A stretch of 64,000 nt of DNA, taken from assembly GCF_014648435.1 (NCBI RefSeq), contig NZ_BMRC01000002.1:124001-188000 (forward strand). The letters are read 5' to 3'. This document shows positions 1 through 8,271 of this stretch, piece by piece. The translations under genes and the position numbers were made by a program. The notes beneath the pieces are model-generated. The model did no database searches, was not told the origin of the DNA, and was given only the letters and a program-made list of their open reading frames with translations. Every line of letters starts with the position of its first letter. Position 1 is the stretch's first letter. The DNA is from Nonomuraea spiralis (GTDB lineage Bacteria > Actinomycetota > Actinomycetes > Streptosporangiales > Streptosporangiaceae).

Positions 1-659
1 TTGAGTGTGGTCCCGCCCTGCAACACCGTCGGGGTGACCGTGGTGTCGCCCGCCCCGAGCGCGGCGATGGCCAGGATCTGGTGCGCCAGCTCGACGCCCG
101 CGTTCGCGCCCTTCTCCGGCTCCAGCCCGGCGTGCGCGGCCTTGCCGCGCACCCGCAGCGTGTACATGGACGTGCCCTTGCGGGACGTCTTCAGCGCGCC
201 GCCGTCGGCGCTGGCCTCCATGACGAACGTGGCGGCCAGCCCGCGCGCGGTGTCCGCGATCAGCGGCGCGGAGGTGATCGAACCCAGCTCCTCGTCACCG
301 GTGATCAGCAGCGTGACGCCGTCGAGCGAGCCGAGCCCGGCCAGTGCGTGGAAGGTCTGCACCAGCCCGGCCTTCATGTCGAACACGCCCGGCCCGCGCG
401 CCACCCCGTCGACGACCGACCACGGGTGGGTGGCCAGGGTGCCGATCGGCCAGACGGTGTCGTGGTGGCCGAGCAGCAGCACCCGCGGCGTGCCGAACGT
501 CCAGCGCAGATGGGTGACGCCGTCGATCACCAGGAACTCCGGCCGCGTCCCCAGATGGCGGGCGCCCATCTCGGCCACGACCTCGGCGCTGCGGGCCACG
601 GCCTCCAGGTCACGCGAGAACGACTCGCACAGGACCAGCTCCTCCAGATCCTCGATCAT
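1..659 (-). CDS. M20 family metallopeptidase (N-terminal part, cut by window edge)
   Basis: The reverse strand from ATG at 659 reads as a zinc-dependent M20 amidohydrolase, resembling glutamate carboxypeptidase or acetylornithine deacetylase types. Visible motifs are LLLGHHDTVWP (first zinc ligands), GPGVFDMKAGL (bridging Asp), ITGDEELGS (catalytic and ligand Glu pair) and GKAAHAGLEPEKG at the start of the dimerisation domain. About 219 residues are present; the C-terminal third lies before base 1. Its ATG overlaps the stop of the upstream dipeptidase gene as ATGA, so the two are probably translationally coupled and act together in hydrolysing peptides or N-acyl amino acids. Substrate cannot be read from the sequence. 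The plus-strand frame across this stretch is a shadow. Confidence 0.88.
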   Translation of the reverse strand, partial: MIEDLEELVLCESFSRDLEAVARSAEVVAEMGARHLGTRPEFLVIDGVTHLRWTFGTPRVLLLGHHDTVWPIGTLATHPWSVVDGVARGPGVFDMKAGLVQTFHALAGLGSLDGVTLLITGDEELGSITSAPLIADTARGLAATFVMEASADGGALKTSRKGTSMYTLRVRGKAAHAGLEPEKGANAGVELAHQILAIAALGAGDTTVTPTVLQGGTTL

Positions 660-1684
660 GCCAGCCGCTCTCCGAGGAACCGGTGCACGTTCCCGCCGAT
701 GATCTTGGTGACGTCCTTCTCCGGCAGGCCGCGGGCGAGCAGGCCCTCGGTGACCATGGGCAGCCCCGAGGGCCCCTCCAGGCCGGGGATCGACGCCTTG
801 GGATCGACGTCGCGGGGCTGGACGTCCTCGCAGCACGGAGGCGTCAGGTCGTCCATGACCTCGCGGATGAAGTCGGGGCCGAGCCCCACGTGGTCGATGC
901 CGGCCACCTGCGCGACGTGCTCGATGTGGTCGAGCAGGCGGTCGAGCGTCATGTCCTCGGTGCGCTCGGCCAGGAAGGGCGCGAAGAAGTTGACGCAGAC
1001 GACGCCGCCTGTGGCGGCGACCGCGCGGAGCTGGTCGTCGGTGAGGTTGCGGTGGTGGTCGCGCAGCGCGCGGGCCGCGGAGTGGGTCGCCATCACCGGC
1101 TTGGTGGCCAGCTCCAGCACGTGGGCCACGCCCGACGCGCCGAGGTGCGAGATGTCGAACACCATGCCGAGGCGCTCCATCTCACGCAGGGCGGCCACGC
1201 CGCGGCTGGTCAGGCCGCTGCCCGTGGCGTCCTCGGCGCTGCCGTCGGCCAGCGGCGTACGGCCGAAGTGCGCGATCGAGGCCACCCGCACCCCCAGCCG
1301 GTGGACGGTCGAGATCAGCTCCACGCTCTCGTCGAGCCCCGGCATGCTCTCCAGCGCGAGCACCAGGGCGATCTTGCCCTCCTCCAGCGCCGCGTCGATC
1401 GCCGAGGCGTCGAGGCACAGCCGGACGGCGTCGGGATTGCCCTCCGCGATCACATGGCCGCACTCGATCATCCGCAGGGTCTGCCGCAGCGCGCCCTCGG
1501 GCCGGTACTGGTCGTCGATGAAGACCGGCAGGACCTGCAGATCGACCCCGCCCTCCACGAGCTGGGGCAGCCAGCGCTCACGGAAGAAGGAGGCCCACTG
1601 CTGGGGCGGCCGGGCGGAGACCGCCATGAGCAGATCATTGTGGGTGTCGGCCACGACGGCACGCCGATGCAGGGGAAGCGTCAT
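656..1684 (-). CDS. Membrane dipeptidase, peptidase family M19
   Basis: A 342-residue protein with the layout of renal-dipeptidase (M19) TIM-barrel zinc enzymes. The N-terminal ADTHNDLL supplies the first HxD metal site. Later come ALESMPG (bridging Glu), THSAARALRDHHRN (His ligands) and GLGPDF near the C-terminus. Length is normal for bacterial M19 enzymes. There is no signal peptide, so a cytoplasmic role in cleaving dipeptides, including some with D-residues, is likely. It lies 75 bases downstream of the flavin monooxygenase gene and overlaps the M20 peptidase by four bases, consistent with one minus-strand transcript. Confidence 0.93.
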   Translation of the reverse strand: MTLPLHRRAVVADTHNDLLMAVSARPPQQWASFFRERWLPQLVEGGVDLQVLPVFIDDQYRPEGALRQTLRMIECGHVIAEGNPDAVRLCLDASAIDAALEEGKIALVLALESMPGLDESVELISTVHRLGVRVASIAHFGRTPLADGSAEDATGSGLTSRGVAALREMERLGMVFDISHLGASGVAHVLELATKPVMATHSAARALRDHHRNLTDDQLRAVAATGGVVCVNFFAPFLAERTEDMTLDRLLDHIEHVAQVAGIDHVGLGPDFIREVMDDLTPPCCEDVQPRDVDPKASIPGLEGPSGLPMVTEGLLARGLPEKDVTKIIGGNVHRFLGERLA

Positions 1685-1759
1685 GCGATGGACGCTATCG
1701 CGCGGGCCGGACCTGCACCAATGCGCCCCGAGTGAGATTTTCGGCCGGCTTCTTGTCCA

Positions 1760-3223
1760 TTACGCCGAAGACGGCGACGCCGCGACCGTCCGGTACGCCC
1801 CGCGCGGCGATCTGGCGGTCAGTCGCCGGTAGAGCGTCGTGCGGCCGGGCCAGTTGTTCGTGACCCGCCCCTCGGCCGTCTTGTACCAACTCCGGCAACC
1901 CTCGCCCCACACCATGCGGGCCATGGCGGCGTCGAGCTGCCGGTTCCAGGCCGCCATCGCCTCGGGCCGCACCTCGATCGGGCCCTCCGCCGCCACCCGG
2001 GGCAGGCACGCCATGACGTGGTTCACCTGGCACTCGATCATGTGGACGATGGAGTTGTGCCCGAGGTTGGTGTTGGGGCCGTAGAGCAGGAACATGTTGG
2101 GGAAGTCCGGCACCGAGATGCCGAGGTAGGCGTACGCCCCGCCGCTCCACTCGGCGGCCAGCGACCGGCCGCCGAGGCCGGTGACCTCGATCGGGGCCAG
2201 GAACTCCGTGCTCCGGAAGCCGGTGGCGTACACGATCGTGTCGGCCTCGCGCAGGCCCTCGGTGGTCTCCACGCCCTTCGGCCTGATCCGTACGATCGGG
2301 TCGGTGACGACGTCCACGTCGGGCCTGGTCAGCGCCGGGTAGAAGGCGCTGTCGATGACGACGCGCTTGCAGCCGGGCGGGTAGCCGGGCGTCAGCCTGG
2401 CCCGCAGGGCCGGGTCGGGGACCTGGGCGTTCAGGTGGGCCAGGGCACGCTTCCTGAGCAGGGCGGCGCTCCAGCCCTCGGCCAGGGCCGGGTAGAGGGT
2501 GGCCTCGGCGTACCGGTAGATCCACTCGCGGTAGGCCCGCTGGAGGCCGGGGACGTAGTGGAAGGCCAGCCTGGCGAGCGGGCCGAACGTGGCGTCGGGC
2601 TTGGGGATCACCCAGTTGGGCGTGCGCTGGAAGACGTCGAGGTGCGCGGCCCGTTCGGCGACGGGCGGGATGAGCTGGGCGGCCGACGAGCCGCTGCCGA
2701 TCACGGCGACGCGGCGGCCGGTGAGGTCGTGGCCGTGGTCCCAGCGGGCCGAGTGGAACGAGACGCCCTCGAAGTCGGACATGCCGGGGATCTCGGGAAG
2801 ATGGGGGCGGTTGAGCTGGCCCACGCTCATGACGACCACGTCGAACGCCTCGGTACGTTCGGCGCCGTCGTGGACGCTGGTCACCTGCCATCGGCGGCCG
2901 TCGAAGACCGCTCGCCGCACTTCCGCGCCGAAGCGGATTTTTCGCCTGACATCGTATTTATCGGCGCAGTGTTCTAGATAGCCCAGGATTTCGGGTTGGG
3001 CTGGGTAGCGGCGGGTCCAGCTCGCGTACTTCTCGAACGAGTAGGAGTACAGGTGCGAGGGGATGTCGCAGCCCGCGCCCGGATAACTGTTGTCGCGCCA
3101 CGTGCCGCCGAGGTCGCCGGCCTTCTCGAAGACCGTGAAGGACCCGACGCCGGCCCGCCGCAGCCGGATCGCCATGCACAGGCCGCCGAAGCCCGCTCCG
3201 ATGATCGCGACGCTTGGTGCCAT
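1760..3223 (-). CDS. NAD(P)/FAD-dependent monooxygenase (Baeyer-Villiger/FMO type)
   Basis: A flavin monooxygenase of 487 residues. The FAD-binding GAGFGGL lies at residues 9-15 and is followed by GDLGGTWRDNSYPGAGCD, typical of Baeyer-Villiger enzymes. FEGVSFHSARWDHG fits the FxGxxxHxxxW fingerprint, and IGSGSSAAQ is the NADPH Rossmann motif. I start it at ATG 3223 because GGAGG sits eight bases upstream; a GTG at 3250 extends the frame by nine residues but has no such site. Substrate is unknown; the family oxygenates ketones, steroids or amines. A short A+T-rich patch near 2935-2985 stands out from its surroundings. The divergent Nif3 gene begins 108 bases away. Confidence 0.9.
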   Translation of the reverse strand: MAPSVAIIGAGFGGLCMAIRLRRAGVGSFTVFEKAGDLGGTWRDNSYPGAGCDIPSHLYSYSFEKYASWTRRYPAQPEILGYLEHCADKYDVRRKIRFGAEVRRAVFDGRRWQVTSVHDGAERTEAFDVVVMSVGQLNRPHLPEIPGMSDFEGVSFHSARWDHGHDLTGRRVAVIGSGSSAAQLIPPVAERAAHLDVFQRTPNWVIPKPDATFGPLARLAFHYVPGLQRAYREWIYRYAEATLYPALAEGWSAALLRKRALAHLNAQVPDPALRARLTPGYPPGCKRVVIDSAFYPALTRPDVDVVTDPIVRIRPKGVETTEGLREADTIVYATGFRSTEFLAPIEVTGLGGRSLAAEWSGGAYAYLGISVPDFPNMFLLYGPNTNLGHNSIVHMIECQVNHVMACLPRVAAEGPIEVRPEAMAAWNRQLDAAMARMVWGEGCRSWYKTAEGRVTNNWPGRTTLYRRLTARSPRGAYRTVAASPSSA

Positions 3224-3319
3224 GCCGTCCTCCGCGAAGTCAGGATCCACTTACAGTACGCCGAACGCGGTTCTGACGACACCCCTCGCCACGCCCCGCG
3301 CCGCCCTCCCGCGGGCCGG

Positions 3320-3325
3320 TAGTCT
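3320..3325 (+). promoter_or_regulatory. -10 box TAGTCT for a leaderless Nif3 transcript
   Basis: TAGTCT ends six bases before the GTG at 3332 and no Shine-Dalgarno sequence precedes that GTG. This is the spacing expected when transcription starts at the first base of the start codon. Confidence 0.5.
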
Positions 3326-3331
3326 GCGCAG

Positions 3332-4141
3332 GTGGCTGCTGTGACGCTGACTGACGTGATCGAGGTGCTCGAGGCGGCCTACCCGCCCGCCCGGGCCGAG
3401 TCCTGGGACGCGGTGGGGCTGGTCTGCGGCGACCCCGCCGAACGGGTGCACAAGGTGCTGTTCGCCGTCGACCCGGTCGCGGTCGTCGCCGAGGAGGCCC
3501 TCGACTGGGGCGCCGACCTGATCGTCACCCACCACCCGCTCTACCTGCGCGGCACAACGAGCGTGGCCGCGACGACCCCCAAGGGCCGCCTGATCCACCG
3601 GCTGATCAAGCACGACGTCGCCCTCTACACCGCCCACACCAACGCCGACACCGCCAATCCCGGCGTGTCCGACGCCCTGGCCAGGGCCGTGGGCCTGACC
3701 GGCGACCTCGTACCGCTCCAGCCCTTCCCCGACGACCCCTGGCGCGGCCTGGGCCGCGTCGGCGAGCTGCCCGAGCCCACGACGCTCGGCGAGTTCGCCG
3801 CGCGGGCGGCCAAGGGGCTGCCGCGCACCTCCGGCGGCCTGCGCGTGGCGGGCGACCTCGCGCGTCCCGTCACGCGCGTCGCGGTCAGCGGAGGCGCGGG
3901 CGACTCGCTGCTCGCCACGGCCAAGGCGGCGGCCGTCGACGTGTTCCTCACCGCGGACCTGCGCCACCACCCGGCCAGCGAGTTCGTCGAGTCGGGCGGC
4001 CCGGCCCTGATCGACGCCGCCCACTGGGCCACCGAGTGGCCCTGGCTCGACAGCGCGGCGTCCATCCTGCACTCCAGTGGCGTTACCGTTGAAACGCGCG
4101 TCTCCGCCACGGTCACCGATGCTTGGACAAGAGGATATTGA
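3332..4141 (+). CDS. Nif3-like dinuclear metal centre protein (DUF34)
   Basis: A 269-residue Nif3/YqfO (DUF34) protein. It starts with LTDVIEVLEAAYPPARAESWDAVGL and has the metal-binding THHPL (residues about 70-74) and AHTNAD, with a C-terminal segment ending in ALIDAAHWATEWP that provides the last ligands. The YqfO-type insert domain is absent. The family forms toroidal hexamers with two metal ions per subunit; its physiological role is unsettled. The GTG start seems leaderless. The gene ends two bases before the zinc-ribbon gene, and the trio Nif3 - zinc ribbon - RNase H/phosphatase matches the order I recall for Rv2230c-Rv2228c. Confidence 0.92.
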   Translation: MAAVTLTDVIEVLEAAYPPARAESWDAVGLVCGDPAERVHKVLFAVDPVAVVAEEALDWGADLIVTHHPLYLRGTTSVAATTPKGRLIHRLIKHDVALYTAHTNADTANPGVSDALARAVGLTGDLVPLQPFPDDPWRGLGRVGELPEPTTLGEFAARAAKGLPRTSGGLRVAGDLARPVTRVAVSGGAGDSLLATAKAAAVDVFLTADLRHHPASEFVESGGPALIDAAHWATEWPWLDSAASILHSSGVTVETRVSATVTDAWTRGY

Positions 4142-4143
4142 TC

Positions 4144-4884
4144 ATGAAAGCAGCCCCTGAGGCCCAGAAGCGACTGCTCGACCTGGCAGAGCTCGACTCC
4201 GTGATCGACCGGCTGGCCCACCGCCGGCGCACCTTGCCCGAGCTGGCGGAGATCGACGAGCAGTCCAAGCGCCTGGCCAGGCTCGTCACGCAGGTCATCG
4301 AGGCCGAGACCGAGTCGGGCGACCTCGCGCGTGAGCAGACCAAGGCCGAGAACGACGTCGACGCCGTGCGCACCCGCGCCGACCGCGACCAGAAGCGCCT
4401 CGACTCCGGTGCCGTGACCTCGCCGCGCGACCTGGCGAGCCTCCAGTCCGAGATCATCTCGCTGCAGCGTCGGCAGGGCGATCTGGAGGAGGTCGTGCTG
4501 GAGATCATGGAGCGCCGGGAGGCGGCCGACGGCAAGGCCACCGACCTGGTCTCCCAGCGTGACGAGGTGGCCACCGCCCGCGCCGCCGCCGAGGACCGCC
4601 GCGACGCCGCGCTGAAGGAGATCGACAAGGAGGCGGGCGAGGTCCAGGGCCGCCGCTCCGGCGTCGCCGGCGAGATCCCCGCCGACCTGCTGAAGCTCTA
4701 CGAGAAGCTCAAGGATCAGTACGTCGTGGGCGCCGCCATGCTGCGCGGCGGCCGGTGCCAGGGCTGCAAGGTGGCCCTGTCCATCGCCGAGATGAACTCG
4801 ATCAAGGGCGCCCCCCACGACGAGGTCCTGCGTTGCGAGGAATGCCGGCGGATCCTGGTCCGCACCCCGGAGTCCGGCCTGTGA
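4144..4884 (+). CDS. CT398-like coiled-coil protein with C4 zinc ribbon
   Basis: A 246-residue protein. Residues about 1-190 are charged, Glu/Lys/Arg/Ala-rich and heptad-like, suggesting a long helical hairpin. A zinc ribbon follows, with CQGC and CEEC knuckles about 32 residues apart. This is the architecture of the CT398/DUF164 family, whose molecular role is not established; nucleic-acid or protein binding is usually inferred. Start is ATG 4144 with GAGG nine bases upstream; an in-frame start at 4123 lies inside the Nif3 gene and is not needed. Its stop overlaps the next gene as GTGA, so expression is probably coupled. Confidence 0.9.
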   Translation: MKAAPEAQKRLLDLAELDSVIDRLAHRRRTLPELAEIDEQSKRLARLVTQVIEAETESGDLAREQTKAENDVDAVRTRADRDQKRLDSGAVTSPRDLASLQSEIISLQRRQGDLEEVVLEIMERREAADGKATDLVSQRDEVATARAAAEDRRDAALKEIDKEAGEVQGRRSGVAGEIPADLLKLYEKLKDQYVVGAAMLRGGRCQGCKVALSIAEMNSIKGAPHDEVLRCEECRRILVRTPESGL

Positions 4885-6128
4885 CGTCGTACGTCATCGA
4901 GGCCGACGGCGGCTCCCGCGGCAACCCGGGCCCGGCGGGCTACGGCGCGGTCGTCCGGGATTCCGCCGACGGCCAGGTGGTGGCCGAGACCGCCGAGGCG
5001 ATCGGCGTCGCGACCAACAACGTGGCCGAGTACCGGGGGCTGATCGCCGGGCTGTCCGCCGTGCTCGGGCTGGGCGGCGAGGGCGCCGAGGTGGCCGTGC
5101 GGATGGACTCCAAGCTGGTCGTCGAGCAGATGGCCGGCCGCTGGAAGATCAAGAACGAAGGGCTGCGGCCGCTCGCCCTGGAGGCCGGTGCGCTGGCCAG
5201 GCGGCTGCGGGTGACCGAGTGGACCTGGATCCCGCGTGAGCACAACAAACACGCCGACCGGCTGGCCAACGAGGCCATGGACGCCGCGGCCAAGGGCCTG
5301 ACCTGGAAGGCGGGCGGCGCGCACGACACGGGCGCCCCCGGGGGCGCCGCGCTGGCCGGATCCCTGGCCGGCTCGGTCACGCCGGCGCCCCCGCTCGCCG
5401 AGCAGACCGACCTCCTCGACGCGGGCGAGATCGCCGAACTGTCCGCCCCCACGGCCTCCGTGGCCGCCGCCCAGCAGCGGGCCAAGGGCACCGGGTGGGC
5501 GCCGCCCACCCGCGTGGCCACCTCGTTGCTGCTGCTCAGGCATGGCGAGACGCCGCTGTCGATCGAGCGCAGGTTCTCCGGCCTGGGCGACGCCGAGCTC
5601 ACCGCCAACGGGCTGGCCCAGGCGGAGGCGGCCGCCGCGCGGTTGTCGCGGGAGCCGTACCGGCTGGATGTGATCGTCTCCTCGCCGCTCAGGCGGGCCC
5701 GGCAGACCGCCGCGGCGGTGGGCCGGCGTACGGGCCTCGACGTCGAGGTGGACGACGACCTCAGGGAAGCCGATTTCGGCGCCTGGGAGGGCCACACGTT
5801 CACCGAGGTGCAGCGTCAGTGGCCCGCCGAGCTGACCGCCTGGCTGGCCGGTCCCGACGCCGCCCCGCCCGGCGGCGAGAGCTTCGCCTCGGCGGCCCAC
5901 CGCGTCGAGGCGGTGAGAGAGCGGCTGGTGGAGCGCTACGAGGGCAAGACCGTGCTTGTGGTCTCCCACGTGACGCCCATCAAGATGATGGTGCGCGAGG
6001 CCCTCACCGCGCCCTTGGGCGCCCTCTACCGGATGCACCTCGACCTGGCCTGCCTGTCGCTGATCGAGTACTACGCCGACGGCCCCGCCGTGGTGAAGTC
6101 GTTCAACGACACAGGGCATCTGCGTTGA
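4881..6128 (+). CDS. Bifunctional RNase HI / histidine-phosphatase fusion
   Basis: A 415-residue fusion protein starting at GTG 4881. Residues 1-140 form an RNase HI domain: the first catalytic Asp is in EADGGSRGNPGPAG, followed by TNNVAEYRGL, the MDSKLVVEQM Asp and the C-terminal HNKHADRLANEAMD. After an Ala/Pro-rich linker of about 70 residues, LLLLRHGETPLS opens a phosphoglycerate-mutase-like phosphatase domain, with SSPLRRARQTA, ADFGAWEG and VVSHVTPIKMM as its later motifs. The M. tuberculosis homologue (Rv2228c) is described as degrading RNA:DNA hybrids and having alpha-ribazole phosphatase activity, which would tie it both to genome maintenance and cobalamin synthesis. A strong hairpin follows the stop codon. 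Confidence 0.95.
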   Translation: MTSYVIEADGGSRGNPGPAGYGAVVRDSADGQVVAETAEAIGVATNNVAEYRGLIAGLSAVLGLGGEGAEVAVRMDSKLVVEQMAGRWKIKNEGLRPLALEAGALARRLRVTEWTWIPREHNKHADRLANEAMDAAAKGLTWKAGGAHDTGAPGGAALAGSLAGSVTPAPPLAEQTDLLDAGEIAELSAPTASVAAAQQRAKGTGWAPPTRVATSLLLLRHGETPLSIERRFSGLGDAELTANGLAQAEAAAARLSREPYRLDVIVSSPLRRARQTAAAVGRRTGLDVEVDDDLREADFGAWEGHTFTEVQRQWPAELTAWLAGPDAAPPGGESFASAAHRVEAVRERLVERYEGKTVLVVSHVTPIKMMVREALTAPLGALYRMHLDLACLSLIEYYADGPAVVKSFNDTGHLR

Positions 6129-6131
6129 GAG

Positions 6132-6169
6132 GGCCGTGCCGGGAGCCGCCAGAACATCCCGGCACGGCC
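6132..6169 (+). terminator. Hairpin terminator after the RNase H fusion gene
   Basis: A perfect 13-base-pair stem (6132-6144 with 6157-6169) encloses a 12-base loop and begins four bases after the stop codon. No U-tract follows, which is usual in high-G+C actinobacteria. Confidence 0.75.
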
Positions 6170-6235
6170 TCTGCTGCCGCCGCCCCCCTCAGAGCGGTGA
6201 CGTGCCCATTCCATCCAATCGATCTTGCGTCTCGG

Positions 6236-6263
6236 TTGGGAACGGCTTGAGGTTTGGTAATCT
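6236..6263 (+). promoter_or_regulatory. rnpB promoter
   Basis: TTGGGA (6236-6241) and TAATCT (6258-6263) are separated by 16 bases, and TAATCT lies seven bases before the first paired base of the RNase P RNA. This fits a housekeeping sigma-70 promoter for a stable RNA. Confidence 0.7.
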
Positions 6264-6270
6264 TCCCTGA

Positions 6271-6663
6271 AGACGAGTCGGCCGGGCGGCCGCGTCGGGC
6301 CTCCGGGCCCGCCGAGGAAGGTCCGGGCTCCACAGGGCAGGGTGGTCGGTAACGCCGACCCGGGGTGACCCGCGGGACAGTGCCACAGAAAGCAGACCGC
6401 CCCCCGCCTCGGTGGGGGGTGAGGGTGAAAGGGTGGTGTAAGAGACCACCAGCGCCCACGGTGACGTGGGCGGCTAGGTAAACCCCACCCGGAGCAAGGT
6501 CAAGAAGGGACGCTCTCCGGAGCGTTCCGCGCGCGACGTTCGAGGGCTGCCCGCCCGAGCCGCGCGGGTAGACCGCTTGAGGCCGCCGGCAACGGCGGCC
6601 CTAGATGGATGGTCGCCCCTTCGTTCGCGAAGGACAGAACCCGGCCTACAGGCCGGCTCGTCT
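6271..6663 (+). ncRNA. rnpB: RNase P RNA, bacterial type A
   Basis: The catalytic RNA of ribonuclease P, which removes 5' leaders from tRNA precursors. The universally conserved segment GAGGAAGGTCCGGGCTCC appears near 6314, followed by ACAGTGCCACAGAAA-like sequence at about 6378-6392, GGTAAACCCC near 6477 and the 3' block AGAACCCGGCCTACAGGCCG near 6637. The ends are set by the P1 helix: 6271-6283 pairs with 6651-6663 with one G-U wobble. Length (393 bases) is typical. Its last 18 bases overlap the 3' end of the convergent membrane-protein gene. P/L loop assignments were not modelled. Confidence 0.95.
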
Positions 6664-7077
6664 CTCTTCTCCTCTGAACATCTCCTGGGCCTCGCGGCCG
6701 TGCACGATCAGGGCGTACAGCACGAGTACGTCCACCGCGATGACCGCGAGCGACCACCACGGGTTGACCGCGATCCAGGTGAGCTGCGTCATCGCGTTGA
6801 GCATGACGAGGATCACCGCCAGGACGCGCGCCCAGGTCTGACCCACGGTCACCGCGAGTCCGACCAGGAACAGGACGACCCCGAACAGCAGATGGATCCA
6901 GCCCCATGTGCCGACGTTGAAGAACAGCAGCCGGGACGGCGTGCGGACGAACAGCCCGCTGTTGAACACCGCGTAGAGGCCGGTGATGAAGTTGAACACC
7001 CCAGCCATGATCATGAGCATGCCGGCGAACCATACCCAGCCCACCCAGCCCGTGACGGGCTTGCTCTGGTACGTCAT
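6646..7077 (-). CDS. DUF7144-type small membrane protein
   Basis: A 143-residue integral membrane protein with four hydrophobic spans: WVGWVWFAGMLMIMAGVFNFI at the N-terminus, then segments around LLFFNVGTWGWIHLLFG, FLVGLAVTVGQTW and VILVMLNAMTQLTWIA. A short charged tail follows. This is the pattern of the actinobacterial DUF7144 family, which has no known function. I choose ATG 7077 because GGAGG lies about nine bases upstream; a start at 7119 would add 14 residues without such a site. Its stop codon lies inside the rnpB 3' end on the opposite strand. Confidence 0.8.
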   Translation of the reverse strand: MTYQSKPVTGWVGWVWFAGMLMIMAGVFNFITGLYAVFNSGLFVRTPSRLLFFNVGTWGWIHLLFGVVLFLVGLAVTVGQTWARVLAVILVMLNAMTQLTWIAVNPWWSLAVIAVDVLVLYALIVHGREAQEMFRGEERRAGL

Positions 7078-7221
7078 CGTCGAACCCTCCCCCGTGAGTT
7101 CACGTACACCGGCTGTCACCTGCCCCTCTTGAACGGGTGTATTCCTCCGGTTCGTCCTGGGCCCGGACGAGGGGCGAAAGCCTCGAAGCCACCGCCCCTC
7201 CCGGAACCCGGCCCGGCGGGG

Positions 7222-8238
7222 TCAGGCCGGACGGGCGTCCCAGGCCGCGAGGATGGCGGCCTCCTTCTCCGGGGCCATCCCGTGGACCGTGGTGCGCCCG
7301 AACGAACGCCGCTCCTCCGGGATCTCCCGCAGCCAGGCCCACGTGTCGCGCACGGTCTCCGCGACGGGACGCGACCGCAGCCCCGCCGCCTCCGCCTTGG
7401 CCGTCGGCACACTCCAGAAGTTGTCGATCTCCGGCGACGCCGGCCCGCCCCACAGCGGCAGCTCCACGAACGCCCCGGCCTCCTGCGCCACCAGGAACTC
7501 CGCGTCCATCCACACGAACTCCGCGTCGGACCCGGTGACCTGCCTGCACAACTCCAGCCACTCGCCGTAGGTCGTGTTACCGGCCGGGCCGGTCACCGCG
7601 AACCGGTCGGAGACACCGCGCTCGGCCTGGTCGAGGGTGAAGATGGCCACGTCGTGCGCGTCGACCAGCTGCATCGGCTGGGCGGGATCGCCCGGCGCCA
7701 GCACCCTGCCGCCCCGGGCGATGCGGGTCAGCCACCAGGGCAGCCTGGCCACGTTCTCGTGCGGCCCGAGGATCAGCCCCGGCTGGATGATCAACGTGTT
7801 GCCGTCGAAGCCCTGCTCGACCGCCCGCTCGCACCCGGCCTTCAGCACGCCGTAGTCACCGTCGCCGGGACCGGCGTCGGGAGCGCACGGCCAGCCCCCG
7901 GTCTCCTCGGTGGCGGCCTTGGCGGGGAACCCGTCGAGGGCCGAGACGCTGGAGACGAACGCGTACGTCGCCGCCCTGCCCGACAGCGCCCGCACCGACT
8001 CGCCGACCACCCGCGGCACGTATCCGGACGTGTCCACCACGAAGTCCCACGACCGCCCGTCGGCCAGCCGCTCCAGGTCGGCGGCCGACTCGCGGTCGCC
8101 CCGCACGACCTCGACGCCCGGCACGTCGTCGCCGCTCCGCCCCCTGTTGAACGTCGTGACCTCATGGCCCCGCGCCAACGCCTCCACCACCATGGCGCGC
8201 CCCAGGAACCCCGTGCCGCCGATGAGCAAAATCTTCAT
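7222..8238 (-). CDS. NAD-dependent epimerase/dehydratase family protein
   Basis: A 338-residue extended short-chain dehydrogenase/reductase. MKILLIGGTGFLGRAMV gives the GxxGxxG nucleotide-binding motif at the N-terminus, and VSSVSAL marks the catalytic Ser region. The usual YxxxK is replaced by YGVLKAGCERAV, which keeps Tyr and Lys at the correct spacing. This resembles the reductases annotated as NAD-dependent epimerases of unknown substrate in actinobacteria. It lies 33 bases downstream of the SulP/carbonic anhydrase gene, so it may be co-transcribed, though no functional link is obvious. Confidence 0.85.
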   Translation of the reverse strand: MKILLIGGTGFLGRAMVVEALARGHEVTTFNRGRSGDDVPGVEVVRGDRESAADLERLADGRSWDFVVDTSGYVPRVVGESVRALSGRAATYAFVSSVSALDGFPAKAATEETGGWPCAPDAGPGDGDYGVLKAGCERAVEQGFDGNTLIIQPGLILGPHENVARLPWWLTRIARGGRVLAPGDPAQPMQLVDAHDVAIFTLDQAERGVSDRFAVTGPAGNTTYGEWLELCRQVTGSDAEFVWMDAEFLVAQEAGAFVELPLWGGPASPEIDNFWSVPTAKAEAAGLRSRPVAETVRDTWAWLREIPEERRSFGRTTVHGMAPEKEAAILAAWDARPA

Positions 8239-8271
8239 GAGCCCATCTTCGGCGCCCGGCCGGGCGCGGGC

